Made by a program: the position numbers and the translations under genes
The notes under the pieces: model-generated
What the model saw: only the letters and a program-made list of their open reading frames with translations
What the model was told of the DNA's origin: nothing
The model's database searches: none
Assembly (NCBI GenBank): GCA_030544215.1
Contig: JARZZO010000002.1
Coordinates: 28,147,395 to 28,211,394, forward strand
Source: Zantedeschia hybrid cultivar
Taxonomy: Eukaryota; Streptophyta; Magnoliopsida; Alismatales; Araceae
Reading direction: 5' to 3'
DNA: 64,000 nucleotides
Part shown: positions 34,696-44,819 of the stretch, piece by piece
Layout: each line of letters starts with the position of its first letter
Position numbering within the stretch: the first letter of the stretch is position 1

Positions 34696-35429
34696 ATCTG
34701 TGAGAAATAAGAAGAAAAACCTCTGGCCGGTTGACCTTTCTTATCTTCCCAGAGGTTTCCTACATAAAGAAGGGAAAAACCCTAAGAGAGAGGTGTCCGA
34801 CTGTGGGAAGGCAAGGATCGGTCCCTGTTCTGGGTCTCCAGCTGGCCAGTTCCCTTCCCTCCCCTCACCGCACCTTGTCTAGGGTTCCTCCCTAGCAAAC
34901 AAGGTCTTCCTTGCAAGCTCGGACCCTGCCTTGGAGGTTTGGAGGGTGGCAACCAAGCCCCTCTCCACCGAAACACAGTCCAAGCTTCCCCTTGGTACCA
35001 GTGCCCTATTTAGGGTTCCTTGGTGATCGGTGCCCTGTTTAGGACTTCCTTGGTGACCGAACCCTCTCTAGGGGCCACCGAACTCCTCGCCCTGCTGGTT
35101 GGTGGTGGCCAGCCCTTGTTGCTGCTGTTTGCACCCTTTCTAGGATTCTTGGAAGCTTACTTCCCTTCCTTGCTGCACTGATCCCCTTTTTGGGGACCTC
35201 ACTTTCTTGCTGCACTGATCTCCTGTTTTGGGGACTGTTACGAGGTCGGCTTCTCCATTTTGTGTTGCTGCAGCAATTTTTTTTCTGTGGGTGCCTTCCT
35301 CCTTGTTGTTGCATCATCTCTCTTCTGTGTATGCCTCCGAAAGGCCCCTGAGGAGGGAGAATATGTCTAAGGTGACAGCAAACGAAGTCTTCCAAAGGGG
35401 ACAACGTGAGGGAAAATTTTCATCCTCAA

Positions 35430-36868
35430 CTTCCCTCTATGAAGTTGAATGATTCAAATTACCTGGAATGGACAACAACTATCAAGACCTTTGTTAGTGC
35501 ACGGGCAAAAGTGGTATATAAATGGCAAAATAACCTCACCTTCAGTGGACGACCGGAAGTATGATGATTGGGAGCACTAGGACAGTATTATGAGGACCTG
35601 GATCCTTAGTTCTGTAATAGATGGGCAGCTGAAGTATATTGTAAGAAAGTCTACTGCAAGATAGATGTGGTTTATACTGGAAGAGATGTACTGTGAAAAG
35701 GCTAATCCAATAAATATGTATGAACTTGTGGTTGTTATTCATGACACTAAACAAGGTAGTAGGACTATGTGTGAATACTACAGGGCCTTGAGGGCTTTGT
35801 GGGAGGAGCATGATGCTTACGCTATCTCTGACTGGGACTCAATAGCAGACCACAGGAAATATCTGAAGCACATATAGGATTAAAGGATCCTAAAATTTAT
35901 ACATGGCTTGAACACTGAATATGAATGGTTGAGGTCTCAGATCCTTAACTTTGAAGTGATCCCCTCACTTGAGCAGTGTTACAAGAAAGTTGTTACAAAG
36001 GAGAGGAGGAGAAAGACCATCCAAGTTGATGCAAGTGGGATCAGTACTGGAGAATATTCTGCACTTGTCAGCACAAACAGTAGTGAAAAAGGAGGAGATG
36101 AGGTCCGAAAAGACCCAAAGAAAAGAGGGAGAAAGTGTACTCATTGTGGGTGAGAGAATCAGTCTGTAGATTTTTGTTGGGAATTGCATCTAGACAAGAA
36201 GCCTCTGAAGTTCAAACAGAACTAGAAAGCCAAAGAAAATGCAGTGTCAACCAAGCCTACAGGGTCATCCACACCTTCAGCCTCTGATGGGAGCACATCA
36301 TCCACTACTCCAGGGAGTTTTGCAAAGTTGTCCACTTCTGACATAGCTAACCTTCAGCGGTTTCATATCTCAGTTGTCTACCTTCACCTCCACTAGACAA
36401 TCAGGTACTCTTAGGACAGCACTCAGTGTTGTCTCCCACACTGGTGGGAACGTTTAGATCATTGACTCAGGAGCCACCGATCACATGACGGGTACTTCCA
36501 CATTGTTCACTTCCTATACTTTGTCCTCTGGACAAGATAAAGTGACCATTGTTGATGGCACTCTTGCCACCATTGTTGAGAAAGGCAACATTCATCTAGA
36601 TGATCATCTTGTCTTGTCCTCAGCTCTTCATGTCCCAAAACTACCTATTAAGCTACTCTTTGTTAGTAGCTTGACAAAATTTTTAAATTGCTCAATGACA
36701 TTTTTTTGTTCTGATTGTACGTTTCAGGACTTAAAGACGGAAGAACCTCTTGGGAGTGGGCGTGAAGTGGGAGGCCTCTCTCAACTTCAATCCAAGCATG
36801 GGACTGCCCTTCAGTCCAGTAGTATCAGTGTTATGTCAAACAAAATAAGAGAGATTCAGTTGTGGCAT
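35430..36868 (+). pseudogene. Copia1 gag, protease and start of integrase
   Basis: Gag starts with KLNDSNYLEW (about 35443-35475) and continues in broken frames: 35665-35877, then a long frame 35908-36153 ending in the first half of a zinc knuckle (KCTHCG). Protease core DSGATDHMTG at about 36460-36492. The pre-integrase part ends at the H of LWH (36868), where Gypsy2 interrupts. The same codons continue at 50206. Frequent stops. Confidence 0.88.
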
Positions 36869-39219
36869 TGTTGAAACCTTTTTTTTTTTGAAAAAAAAAA
36901 GAAAGCAAAAGGAAGGCGGAAAAGCCCCCCCCCCCACCGGTTCCAAGGGGGAAACCGGTGGGGGGGGGGGGGGGGGGGAGGGAGGAGAATCCCTCCATTC
37001 TCTCCCATTTTAAATTCAAAGAATAGGGGGGGGGATTAATTAAGATGAAGGGGAGTTAATGGGAATCTTAACCCCATTCACACATGGGTTGAGAACCCCA
37101 TGTGAACCCCATTTAATACTCATCCTAAAACCCCTTTTCACATGGAGCCAAATCTGGATTTAAAGGGTTTAAACCCTTTTCACATTGGCCCATCCCCCAA
37201 ATCTGCCACCCAAACTCATTAATGAGCTCTAAAAACAGAAAAAAGAGGGAAGAAGTGGGGAGGGGAACCCCCCACCGGTTTCCCAAAACCGGTGGGGAGA
37301 CCCCCCACCGGTTCCCAACCGGTGGGGGGGGTCCATCCGGTGGCACCCCCCTCCACCGGTTGGAACCGGTGGGGGTGCCAACCGGTCCCCCCTTCCCTCT
37401 CTCTCCCTTTCTCTCCTTTGCATGCTCTCCCTCTCATCTCTCTCTCCACCCATTGGCCAAAAAAAAATATAAAAAAAAAAGAAGAGGGGAGGAGAGATGA
37501 TGGAAACGGTGGGTACTCCCCACCTCAAGCATTCCGGTGGGTACGCCCACCGGTTAAGGCTTTGAAGCCTATAAATACCCCCCAAGGGGTAAGGAGAAGC
37601 CCCATGCCCATTTGGCCCAAAATTTCCTAGGGGAAACTCTGCCAGTTTGAAGACCAAATCCGGTGCTCTTGCCCGGGTTTGCTGCGATTTGGAGGCGATA
37701 TTTTCTTGGAGGGCTCTCTTCCTAAGGTTTATTCTTAAGGGGAAGCTCTGCCAAATTTATGTTGTGAAATCACCGTTCTATAAGACGGGATTATGCCGAA
37801 ATAATGAATGAATGCCCATGTTGTTCTTTAAGCATATGTGTGTGCATGTGTGATTCATAGATCTACTATTTAAGTAACGCTATGTTACTATATTTTCATA
37901 TGCAAAATAATTAGTTTTTTTATAACTAATTAAAATACATAAAACATATAATTAAATATTCTAAAATATCATTGGCCTCATCCCATACATAACTAATCTT
38001 AGACTCATAATTAAAACTTAATAATGAAACATTGAGACATAAAATAATATACTTAAGTTAAAAATGACTTAAATATTTTCATACTTAATTAATTAATAAA
38101 ATCTGCGAAAATTATCTAAAATTAATAAAATAAATATAAAAATCAGAAAAATTCTGTGAAAATCAGTAATACTCAGTAAAAATCAGAAAACAAAAATCTG
38201 GAAATTACTTAAATCCAAAATATAACTTAAATATCCTTCATATACCTAATTAATTAATAAAAATCAGTAAAATTAATAAAAAAATCAGTAAAATTCAGTA
38301 AAAAACAGAGAACCAAATCTGAAAATATATAAAAATCTGAAATGACTAAAATGCCCCTAGAGCTTAATACAAATTACAAAAATACCCTCGTACATGTTAA
38401 AAATCTGTAAAGATCACAGAAAATTCTTAAAAATATCAAAATCTCTCATATGTCCAAAATACCCTCCAAACCTTAATAAGATGGGTAAAATTACCAAAAT
38501 ACCCTCAATATGATAAAAATAAATAAAAATCTCAGAAAAAATATAAAAATAGACTTTAAGTCTAAAAATCCAATTTGGGCAAAATTACCAAAATACCCTT
38601 AGAATCCAAACACACTTAAAATAACTCTAAAATACCTCCTAAGGTTTTGAAACCTTCCTAAATCATTAAAACTCATTTCACACACTTAAATAACCATAAT
38701 CTCCCTATACCCTCCAACTTGGCATAATTACAAAAATACCCATATTGGTCTAAAATACTTGGAATCAATCCAGAATGCTTGGAGTCAATCCAATATACTT
38801 GGAATTAATCCAGATAGCTTGGAATCAATCCAAAATCATATAAACACATCCTAAACTTGGGTGAGGCCAAGAGTTTAACCTAAAATATATCTTCATAGGC
38901 ATGTGCTGCCTGTAGTAGTAGTGTTGCATGTTATAAGGGCATCATACGGACGGTTAATCAAGGGTTGCCGAGCAGTCGCTCAGCGTAATTAACACTGACC
39001 GAGGTCAGTGGAGAGAGGTCATATACTCGAATCTTCGCTTGATTCGAAGTCCCGGATTCCCTGAGGGCTAATCCCAAGTTCTCATAGTCCGATAAAATAT
39101 AAAACCGACCTATAATTCTCTAGATAAACAAAAAAAAATGGATTTCCGAATAATCCGACATAGGAGAGATGTGTCTAGATCAGGTCCCCACGAAGGTTAG
39201 AAAAATCTTCGTGCAAACA
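36869..39219 (+). repeat. Gypsy2 5' LTR (family A)
   Basis: 2351 bp. The U3 has G/C runs and ACCGGT palindromes (36935-36965, 37270-37390, 37500-37555) and the TATA box TATAAATA (37570-37577). The downstream AT-rich half has many AAAATCAGTAAAA-like repeats (38100-38560) and the conserved end block 38938-39219. Confidence 0.93.
37570..37577 (+). promoter_or_regulatory. TATA box of Gypsy2 5' LTR
   Basis: TATAAATA within GCCTATAAATACCCC. The same box occurs at 48561-48568 and, as TATAAATA with altered flank, at 63421-63428. Confidence 0.75.
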
Positions 39220-39223
39220 GAGA

Positions 39224-39242
39224 TGGCACGCCCGGTGGGACC
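39224..39242 (+). promoter_or_regulatory. Gypsy2 primer binding site
   Basis: A TGGCACGCCCGGTGGGACC stretch starts four bases after the LTR. The TGGC start and GC-rich run are of the kind used by Tat/Ogre-type elements. The tRNA identity is not assigned. Confidence 0.6.
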
Positions 39243-39347
39243 TCTCTTTCCCTTCATCTCTCCGTCCGGTGATGCCCTCACCACAACTCTACTACTAACT
39301 TTGTCATGTCTTATGCAGGCGACTGACTTTCTGCTTAAAAGACGACG

Positions 39348-39875
39348 ATGGCGGCAAGGGTCACGTATGGCCCGCTTGTGGTGGCGACCCACGTACGGTG
39401 TAGATATCTGACCACACCAACATGCTTCGGGGACTTCCCCGCAGTGATAGGATCTCCATACTTTTTGGGGGTCATTCCGGCACCGGAACTTGCTCCGGAA
39501 AAGAAGAAGAAGAGGTGCACTTCTCGCGCCAGAACATGCAACAATGGCAGCCGATATGGGCGAGCGCTTGCCGTGAATACCATCAGCATCTCTCCGGCCT
39601 CCTCGTCCAACGGGAGGCAAAAGCAGAATGTTCTAACCGCAAGCCCGTCCAGGATGGGGAAAACTATATTAGTGGGGAACCTGCATATTCGTCTGGATGG
39701 CGGGCAACCCATCATTCCTAAGATCCATCATATCCCGACAGTTTCTGTCCAGAATCGGTTCGGGGTTCTATTGAAGGTTTGCCAAGATGGGGCAACGTTC
39801 GAAAAGAAGAAAAGGACTCCAAAGGACACTGCTTGTCGGGAGCCAATAATTATACCAGAGCATGTCATGTCTTGA
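39348..39875 (+). CDS. Gypsy2 leader frame (175 aa), function unknown
   Basis: Open frame between primer site and gag, starting MAARVTYGPLVV. It lies in the same phase as the gag frames that follow (starts at 39348, 39915, 40542 and 42321 are all in one phase). It has basic patches (EKKKKRC, KKKRTPKD). It ends at TGA 39873-39875. Read through that stop, the frame continues into four short Gly-Gly-Asn/Met-Pro-Arg repeats. Ogre elements have an extra ORF in this place, but no sequence match is claimed. Confidence 0.45.
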   Translation: MAARVTYGPLVVATHVRCRYLTTPTCFGDFPAVIGSPYFLGVIPAPELAPEKKKKRCTSRARTCNNGSRYGRALAVNTISISPASSSNGRQKQNVLTASPSRMGKTILVGNLHIRLDGGQPIIPKIHHIPTVSVQNRFGVLLKVCQDGATFEKKKRTPKDTACREPIIIPEHVMS

Positions 39876-39914
39876 GCAGGGGGCAATGCCACCCCCCGAG
39901 CAGGGGGCAACTCC

Positions 39915-40409
39915 ATGCCTCGGAATGGGGGCAAATTTATGCCTCGGACTGGGGGCAATCCATCGGAGGATAGGAGCATGCGCATAAAGGAAATGTGGGT
40001 AACCAAAAAGGAAGCCCGCGAAATTCGCCAGGCTAGGGATACCCTAGCAGAACAACAACCTCAACAGCTCGTAGAGCCTGAGGGGCAGATAACCAGCTCA
40101 ACTATCTGGCCTCGTTCTTTACAAGGTCAAAGGATAAAAAGTGCCTATAAGGCGCATGAACAAGTCTGGCAACAGACATCTGTCTTTGAGCGGTTGGGCG
40201 CATTGGTCCGATCGACTCACAAAAAGAAGAAAACTGCCAGAAGGACAGAGAATAGTATACGGGTCTACACATGCTACACCTCTAATATCACCAACCGGCA
40301 GCCTTCCCAGCCGGAAGACCCAAATGATGTCATCAATCTGATGCAACGGGTCGGGCCCATAACCCGTCAAATGGAACAGGCTATGCGCTTGCTGAATCAA
40401 GGAAGCTAG
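39915..40409 (+). pseudogene. Gypsy2 gag, N-terminal segment
   Basis: 164-codon frame upstream of and in phase with the main gag ORF, ending at TAG 40407-40409; a second in-frame stop TAA lies at 40500-40502. It has a KEAREIRQARDTLAEQQ helix-like stretch and YKAHEQVWQQTSVFERLG. In related gags such a segment precedes the capsid region, so the two stops are probably nonsense mutations in one original gag; programmed readthrough cannot be excluded. Confidence 0.55.
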
Positions 40410-40541
40410 GAGCCAGAGCCACCTCAAATTGGCAGTAGCAATGCTGTTAGAGGAGCTGATGAGGACGGGGCAAATGCATCGGATATTGAAGCCGCTCCAT
40501 AACAACCTCAAGATCAAATACAACCTCGGACTATAGAGGAG

Positions 40542-42308
40542 ATGAGGCAAGAAAATCAACAACTCAGGGCCTTGCTCTATGGCCTAATACAAAAGATGGA
40601 GGAGCAGCAAAGGGTAGCTCAAGCCCCCCCAGTAAATGTACCACCTCCAAGGGCAGTGCTTATGCCAGCGGTGATAAGACCGCAAGCTGCATATGTCAAC
40701 TTCAACCCTGATGAGGTACAAGAAGATCAGGTTGTGGAGCCCAATCATAATGCTCAGCAATCCCTTGCTTCTGCAGATGATGCTACGGCATTGCAGAAGC
40801 ATCTTATTGAGCAAATTGTTGAAGCCAAAATAGCAGAACAAGACGACGGAATAGGCACATTCGACTTATACAAAGTGCCATTTCCGGTACGTCATATGTT
40901 CAAGAAGCTCCCGCCGGATCACAATAAGTGTCCCAAATTCATCAGGTATGACGGGGAAGGTTCGGCCCAGGAGCATATTGCCCACTATGTGAGTGACTTG
41001 GGAGAGCTGGCTACTGATGAGGCCTATCTTCTGAGGTTCTTTTCTACCTCTCTCACGGGCATTGCATTCCAATGGTATGCAAAGTTAAAGCCTAACTCCA
41101 TCAACAGTTGGGAGGAAATGCAGAAAAAGTTCCTCGATCGTTTCAAGGTATCGGAACGAAAGGTCACCATCACTGAATTGGTGACACTAAAGCAAGGCAG
41201 GAATGAATCCGCCACCGATTATATCAAAAAATGGCGTAACCTCTGCATGAAATGCGACAATCCGCCGACCCACGAGGATGCGGTACGATTGTACAAGAGG
41301 GGCTTAAAGCCTGAAATAAGTGAAAAGCTGATTGGCGCAAATGTCAAGAACTTTGATCAACTAAATAACATTGTGACGGAGGTCGAAATATTCTATGCAG
41401 ACCATCCAAGCATTGCCTCCATTGGGGGGAAAGTCCCAAAGAAGCAAAATATGGATACAGAAGAGGCCAATGCTATAGACTTCGCCTCAGCTGTAGAAAA
41501 TACAGGGGGCAAGAACAATGTAAATGCCTCAACATCTAATAGAAGGGGATCATATGAGAGAAGGAAAATGGCTTACTCTTTTATAAGGGAGGATACAAGA
41601 GAGTTGTCTAATGTCTGCATGCGGGCCAATCTCTTGATGCTACCCAAACCAAAAAGACCAGCAGAAGTTGGTAAAATAGATGAACCCAACTATTGCATGT
41701 ACCATCGTATGTTGGGACATGTAATAGAGGATTGTTATATCTGCAAAGGGAAAATTGAAATGCTTATCCGAGAAGGGGCCGTGGAGATGGGGAAATACCT
41801 GGTAGACCCGCCTCAACCACATCGAATGCCTAGACAAACATTTACAGCAAATGTCGTCCATATGGATGAAAACTCCTCAGAAGAAGAGCCTACAAATAAG
41901 AATATAGATGCCCCTCCAAAGCAGGAAGCGGTATCATCATATCCCCCAGCGACCCCCACTCCGGAAGGGTCTATCGTGGCGGCACTGGAGGAGATTCAGA
42001 TGAATATGTCACAGCTCTCCCATCAGCAAGTTTCACCGGAGCAAGAGGCAATACCATCATATGCTCCAGCGACTTCCACTCCAGAAGCGTCTATCATGAC
42101 AACACTAGAGAAGATTCAGATGGGTCTGATACAACTCTCTCACCAGCAAATCTCATTGGAGCAGAAGATAAATCCATCATATACTCCAGCAATTTCCACT
42201 TTCGAGGGGTCCATTATGGCAGCACTAGAGGGGATTCAAGTGAGTCTGGGACAAATCTCTCATCAGCAGTATGAACTCACTCAAGTAATGGAAGGTCTTG
42301 CAAGATAA
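40542..42308 (+). CDS. Gypsy2 Gag (588 aa)
   Basis: Capsid-forming Gag. It begins with a coiled-coil-like MRQENQQLRALLYGLIQKMEEQQ. The retrotransposon gag domain spans about residues 130-235, with ARYDGEG-type YDGEGSAQEHIAHYV, LTGIAFQWYAKL and NSWEEMQKKFLDRF. A zinc knuckle of the C-x2-H-x4-H-x4-C type (YCMYHRMLGHVIEDC, about residue 384) is typical of Tat/Ogre-branch gags. Three 43-residue repeats (ATSTPEASIM...LSHQQ) fill about residues 465-585. It is the longest intact frame in the window. The start is the first Met after the in-frame stop at 40500. Confidence 0.88.
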   Translation: MRQENQQLRALLYGLIQKMEEQQRVAQAPPVNVPPPRAVLMPAVIRPQAAYVNFNPDEVQEDQVVEPNHNAQQSLASADDATALQKHLIEQIVEAKIAEQDDGIGTFDLYKVPFPVRHMFKKLPPDHNKCPKFIRYDGEGSAQEHIAHYVSDLGELATDEAYLLRFFSTSLTGIAFQWYAKLKPNSINSWEEMQKKFLDRFKVSERKVTITELVTLKQGRNESATDYIKKWRNLCMKCDNPPTHEDAVRLYKRGLKPEISEKLIGANVKNFDQLNNIVTEVEIFYADHPSIASIGGKVPKKQNMDTEEANAIDFASAVENTGGKNNVNASTSNRRGSYERRKMAYSFIREDTRELSNVCMRANLLMLPKPKRPAEVGKIDEPNYCMYHRMLGHVIEDCYICKGKIEMLIREGAVEMGKYLVDPPQPHRMPRQTFTANVVHMDENSSEEEPTNKNIDAPPKQEAVSSYPPATPTPEGSIVAALEEIQMNMSQLSHQQVSPEQEAIPSYAPATSTPEASIMTTLEKIQMGLIQLSHQQISLEQKINPSYTPAISTFEGSIMAALEGIQVSLGQISHQQYELTQVMEGLAR

Positions 42309-42320
42309 TGGACAGAAGTC

Positions 42321-42872
42321 ATGTCAATTGACAGAATCAATAGGCCCTTCTCCTTTGAGGAGCCAGGACCAAAATGCAGCCGTCCTCTAAAGAATAAAGG
42401 CAAACTTATCATAGACTTAAATGAACCACCAGAAGCCCAGTACCGAGAGGGAATGGTGCTCAAATGCAAAGGTTGTGAAAGTCACGACAATACTCTCGAG
42501 GCCACCTTTGCAGCTAGGCAAAGTTCCCGGGGAAAACAAGTTGCTGGTGCAGAAACAGGGATAAGTTTTAAAGATGCTGAATCCCTGGCAAAAAGGCTCA
42601 AGAGACCATACTCCTTTCCAAAGGAAAAGACCAAAGAACTCTTCGAGTTATGTATGAGCAGAAAAGCAATCATTCTGCCCAAGCCAAAAAGGGAAGAAGA
42701 AATACATCGGGTAGATGCACCCAACTACTGCCCGTACCACCGCTTCATCACCCATCCAATTGAACGTTGCTTTATGTTCAAAGATGAAGTAGAAAAGCTG
42801 ATTCAAGAAGGAAAGATAAATATGGGGAAATACCTGGTGAATCCCCCACAGCCACATACGATTACACATTGA
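42321..42872 (+). CDS. Gypsy2 second gag-like frame with zinc knuckle (183 aa)
   Basis: In phase with Gag and separated only by TAA 42306-42308. Its C-terminal half copies the Gag knuckle region: ILPKPKREEEIHRVDAPNYC, then YHRFITHPIERC (C-x2-H-x4-H-x4-C), then INMGKYLVNPPQPH. The N-terminal half has KLIIDLNEPPEAQ and a C-x2-C (KCKGCE). It is a diverged duplication, so the ancestral protein probably had two knuckle modules. It ends at TGA 42870-42872. Confidence 0.7.
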   Translation: MSIDRINRPFSFEEPGPKCSRPLKNKGKLIIDLNEPPEAQYREGMVLKCKGCESHDNTLEATFAARQSSRGKQVAGAETGISFKDAESLAKRLKRPYSFPKEKTKELFELCMSRKAIILPKPKREEEIHRVDAPNYCPYHRFITHPIERCFMFKDEVEKLIQEGKINMGKYLVNPPQPHTITH

Positions 42873-42912
42873 GTGTAATTCGCAGATCCATGAGCAAAAA
42901 AAAAAAAAAAAA

Positions 42913-43155
42913 AGAGTGTGGGGCTTAAAAATGAGGTGCCCCGACAGACTTGATTGGTCCCGCTCCTGTGAGGGGCCAGTTAAGGGCAAAAAGGTCTAAA
43001 AATCCAGCTGAACTGAAAATCCGAAAGGGCGCTTCAGGCAAAAATGGGTGAACCCTGTTGTGTGAAAACCCGCAAGGGCGCACAGGCAAAAATAAAAGGG
43101 GCTAGCTTCGGTGAAAACTCGTAAGAGCGCCGATGTTAGTATTATATATTAAAAA
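42913..43155 (+). repeat. Gypsy2 230-bp module, copy 1
   Basis: Runs GGGCTTAAAAATGAGGTGCC to an A-rich end. It contains three versions of GTGAAAACCCG(C/A)AAGGGCGC followed by GGCAAAA. Homologous copies lie at 46170-46400 and 46405-46630, so the modules bracket the tandem arrays. Confidence 0.8.
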
Positions 43156-43641
43156 AAAAAAAAAAAAAAAACATCATCCTGCAACCCGTCGGGGGACAAC
43201 GCGCAAAAGTTATTTGCGCCAAGAAAAGCCAATAATATTCGTGCGCGAATACATAGGCTCATAAAGCCGCATATTTGTTCCCCGACGGGGGGAGAACTCT
43301 CTCAGCCTGTTGAGGGTAGAGATCGAGTTTTCCCACATCCCTACCCAGGGAGGATATCAGAGTCGCCAATGACGAATAAACCCTTGGTACCACACTGGTG
43401 GTACAATAATGTCCCATCAAGGGCTACGACCGAGGTGATGATGACGATGACCTCCCGACCCAGTAAGGAAGTGGGAAAACTCGCTCTTCTGATCGACACA
43501 ACCTGAGGGGATGATCCCCGTTCCTGTTATACCCAAGGCAAATACACAGGCATATTCTTGAAAGATGTCACATAATTGTGGGTGATTCACCTCGAAAGAA
43601 AATATTTGCCGTCAAGAATATCATGCAATGCAGAATTCATA

Positions 43642-43880
43642 ATTCGCCCACGGAAGGCGTTAAACTCCGGCATTCGCCCACGGAAGGTGTTAAACTCCGG
43701 CATTCGCCCACTGAAGGCGTTAAACTCCGACATTCGCCCACGGAAGGCGTTAAACTCCGGCATTCGCCCACGGAAGGCGTTAAACTCCGGCATTCGCCTA
43801 CGGAAGGCGTTAAACTCCGGCATTCGCCCACGGAAGGCGTTAAACTCCGGCATTCGCCCGCGGAAGGCGTTAAACTCCGG
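43642..43880 (+). repeat. Array 1: eight 30-bp repeats
   Basis: Unit ATTCGCCCACGGAAGGCGTT AAACTCCGGC, starts every 30 bases from 43642. Because 30 is a multiple of three, several frames stay open; on the plus strand one reads RPRKALNSGI and another SPTEGVKLRH repeatedly. No start context or domain argues for a protein. Confidence 0.95.
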
Positions 43881-43910
43881 AAGCTGCCCCGGGGAGGCGT
43901 TATACCCTGA

Positions 43911-44300
43911 AGATTTTCATATTCGCCCTGAGAAGGCAACATATCCTAAATCCTCCCCTTGGCTTAAACTAGTCCCACCGGCATGCCATAAAGGGGTTGA
44001 AAAATTCCTTTGCCCCAAGGAGGCATTGTATCCTAAAGTCCTCCCTGAGCATACGCCAGTCCCGCTGGCATGCCATAAAAGGGTTGAAAATTTTCCTATC
44101 GCCCCGAGGAGGCAATGTATCCTGAATCTTCCCTGGGCATACATTAGTCCCATCGGCATACCCATGTGATATAGTCCCATCGGCATACCCATATGCTATA
44201 GTCCCATCGGCGTGCTGAAGGCGGTCGAATTTGCCCCAAAGGGACATTATACCCTAAAATTGCCCCTGGTATACGCTAGTCCCACTGGTGTGCCTTGGTG
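43911..44300 (+). repeat. Diverged larger repeats between arrays 1 and 2
   Basis: About two and a half units of roughly 120 bases: GCCCC(A/G)AGGAGGCA, TGTATCCT, a CCCTGGGCATAC-like stretch, AGTCCC(A/G)(C/T)(C/T)GGCAT, then GGGTTGAAAA. They share the CGCC...GGAGGC...TATCCT skeleton with arrays 1 and 2, so all may derive from one ancestral unit. Confidence 0.7.
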
Positions 44301-44311
44301 GCCTGGAAATT

Positions 44312-44725
44312 CATATTCGCCTACAGGAGGCTTTATATCCTGGAAATTCATATTTCATATTCGCCTACAGGAGGCTTCATATCCTGGAAACTCATATTCG
44401 CCTACAGGAGGCTTTATATCCTGGAAACTCATATTCGCCTACGGGAGGCTTTATATCCTGGAAATTCATATTTCGCCTACGGAAGGCTTTAAATCCTAGA
44501 ATTCATATTTCGCCTACGGGAGGCTTTGAATCTCGGAATTCATATTCGCCTACGGGAGGCTTTGAATCTCGGAGTTCATATTTCGCCTACGGGAGGCTTT
44601 GAATCTCGGAATTCATATTCGCCTACGGGAGGCTTTAAATCCTAGAATTCATATTTCGCATGCAGGAGGCTTTGGATCATGAAGTTCATATTTCGCCTAC
44701 GAGAGGCATTAAACCCCGGAATTCG
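44312..44725 (+). repeat. Array 2: about eleven 36-40 bp repeats
   Basis: Unit ATTCGCCTACGGGAGGCTTT followed by (A/G)AATCC(T/C)GGAATTCAT. Some units have an extra TT (ATTTCGCC). Later units drift at 44660-44750. Confidence 0.9.
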
Positions 44726-44819
44726 CCTCCGGGAGGCATTGCGTCTCAAAATATTCGGTCTTCGGGAGCCGTTGTATCCCAAGTCCACGGCTACCTAGAG
44801 CCCCCGTTTCTCAAAAACC

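Noticed and set aside
43576..44169. 197-aa repetitive protein in array 1
   Set aside because: A 30-bp period keeps up to three frames open on each strand, so the open frame is a by-product of the repeat.
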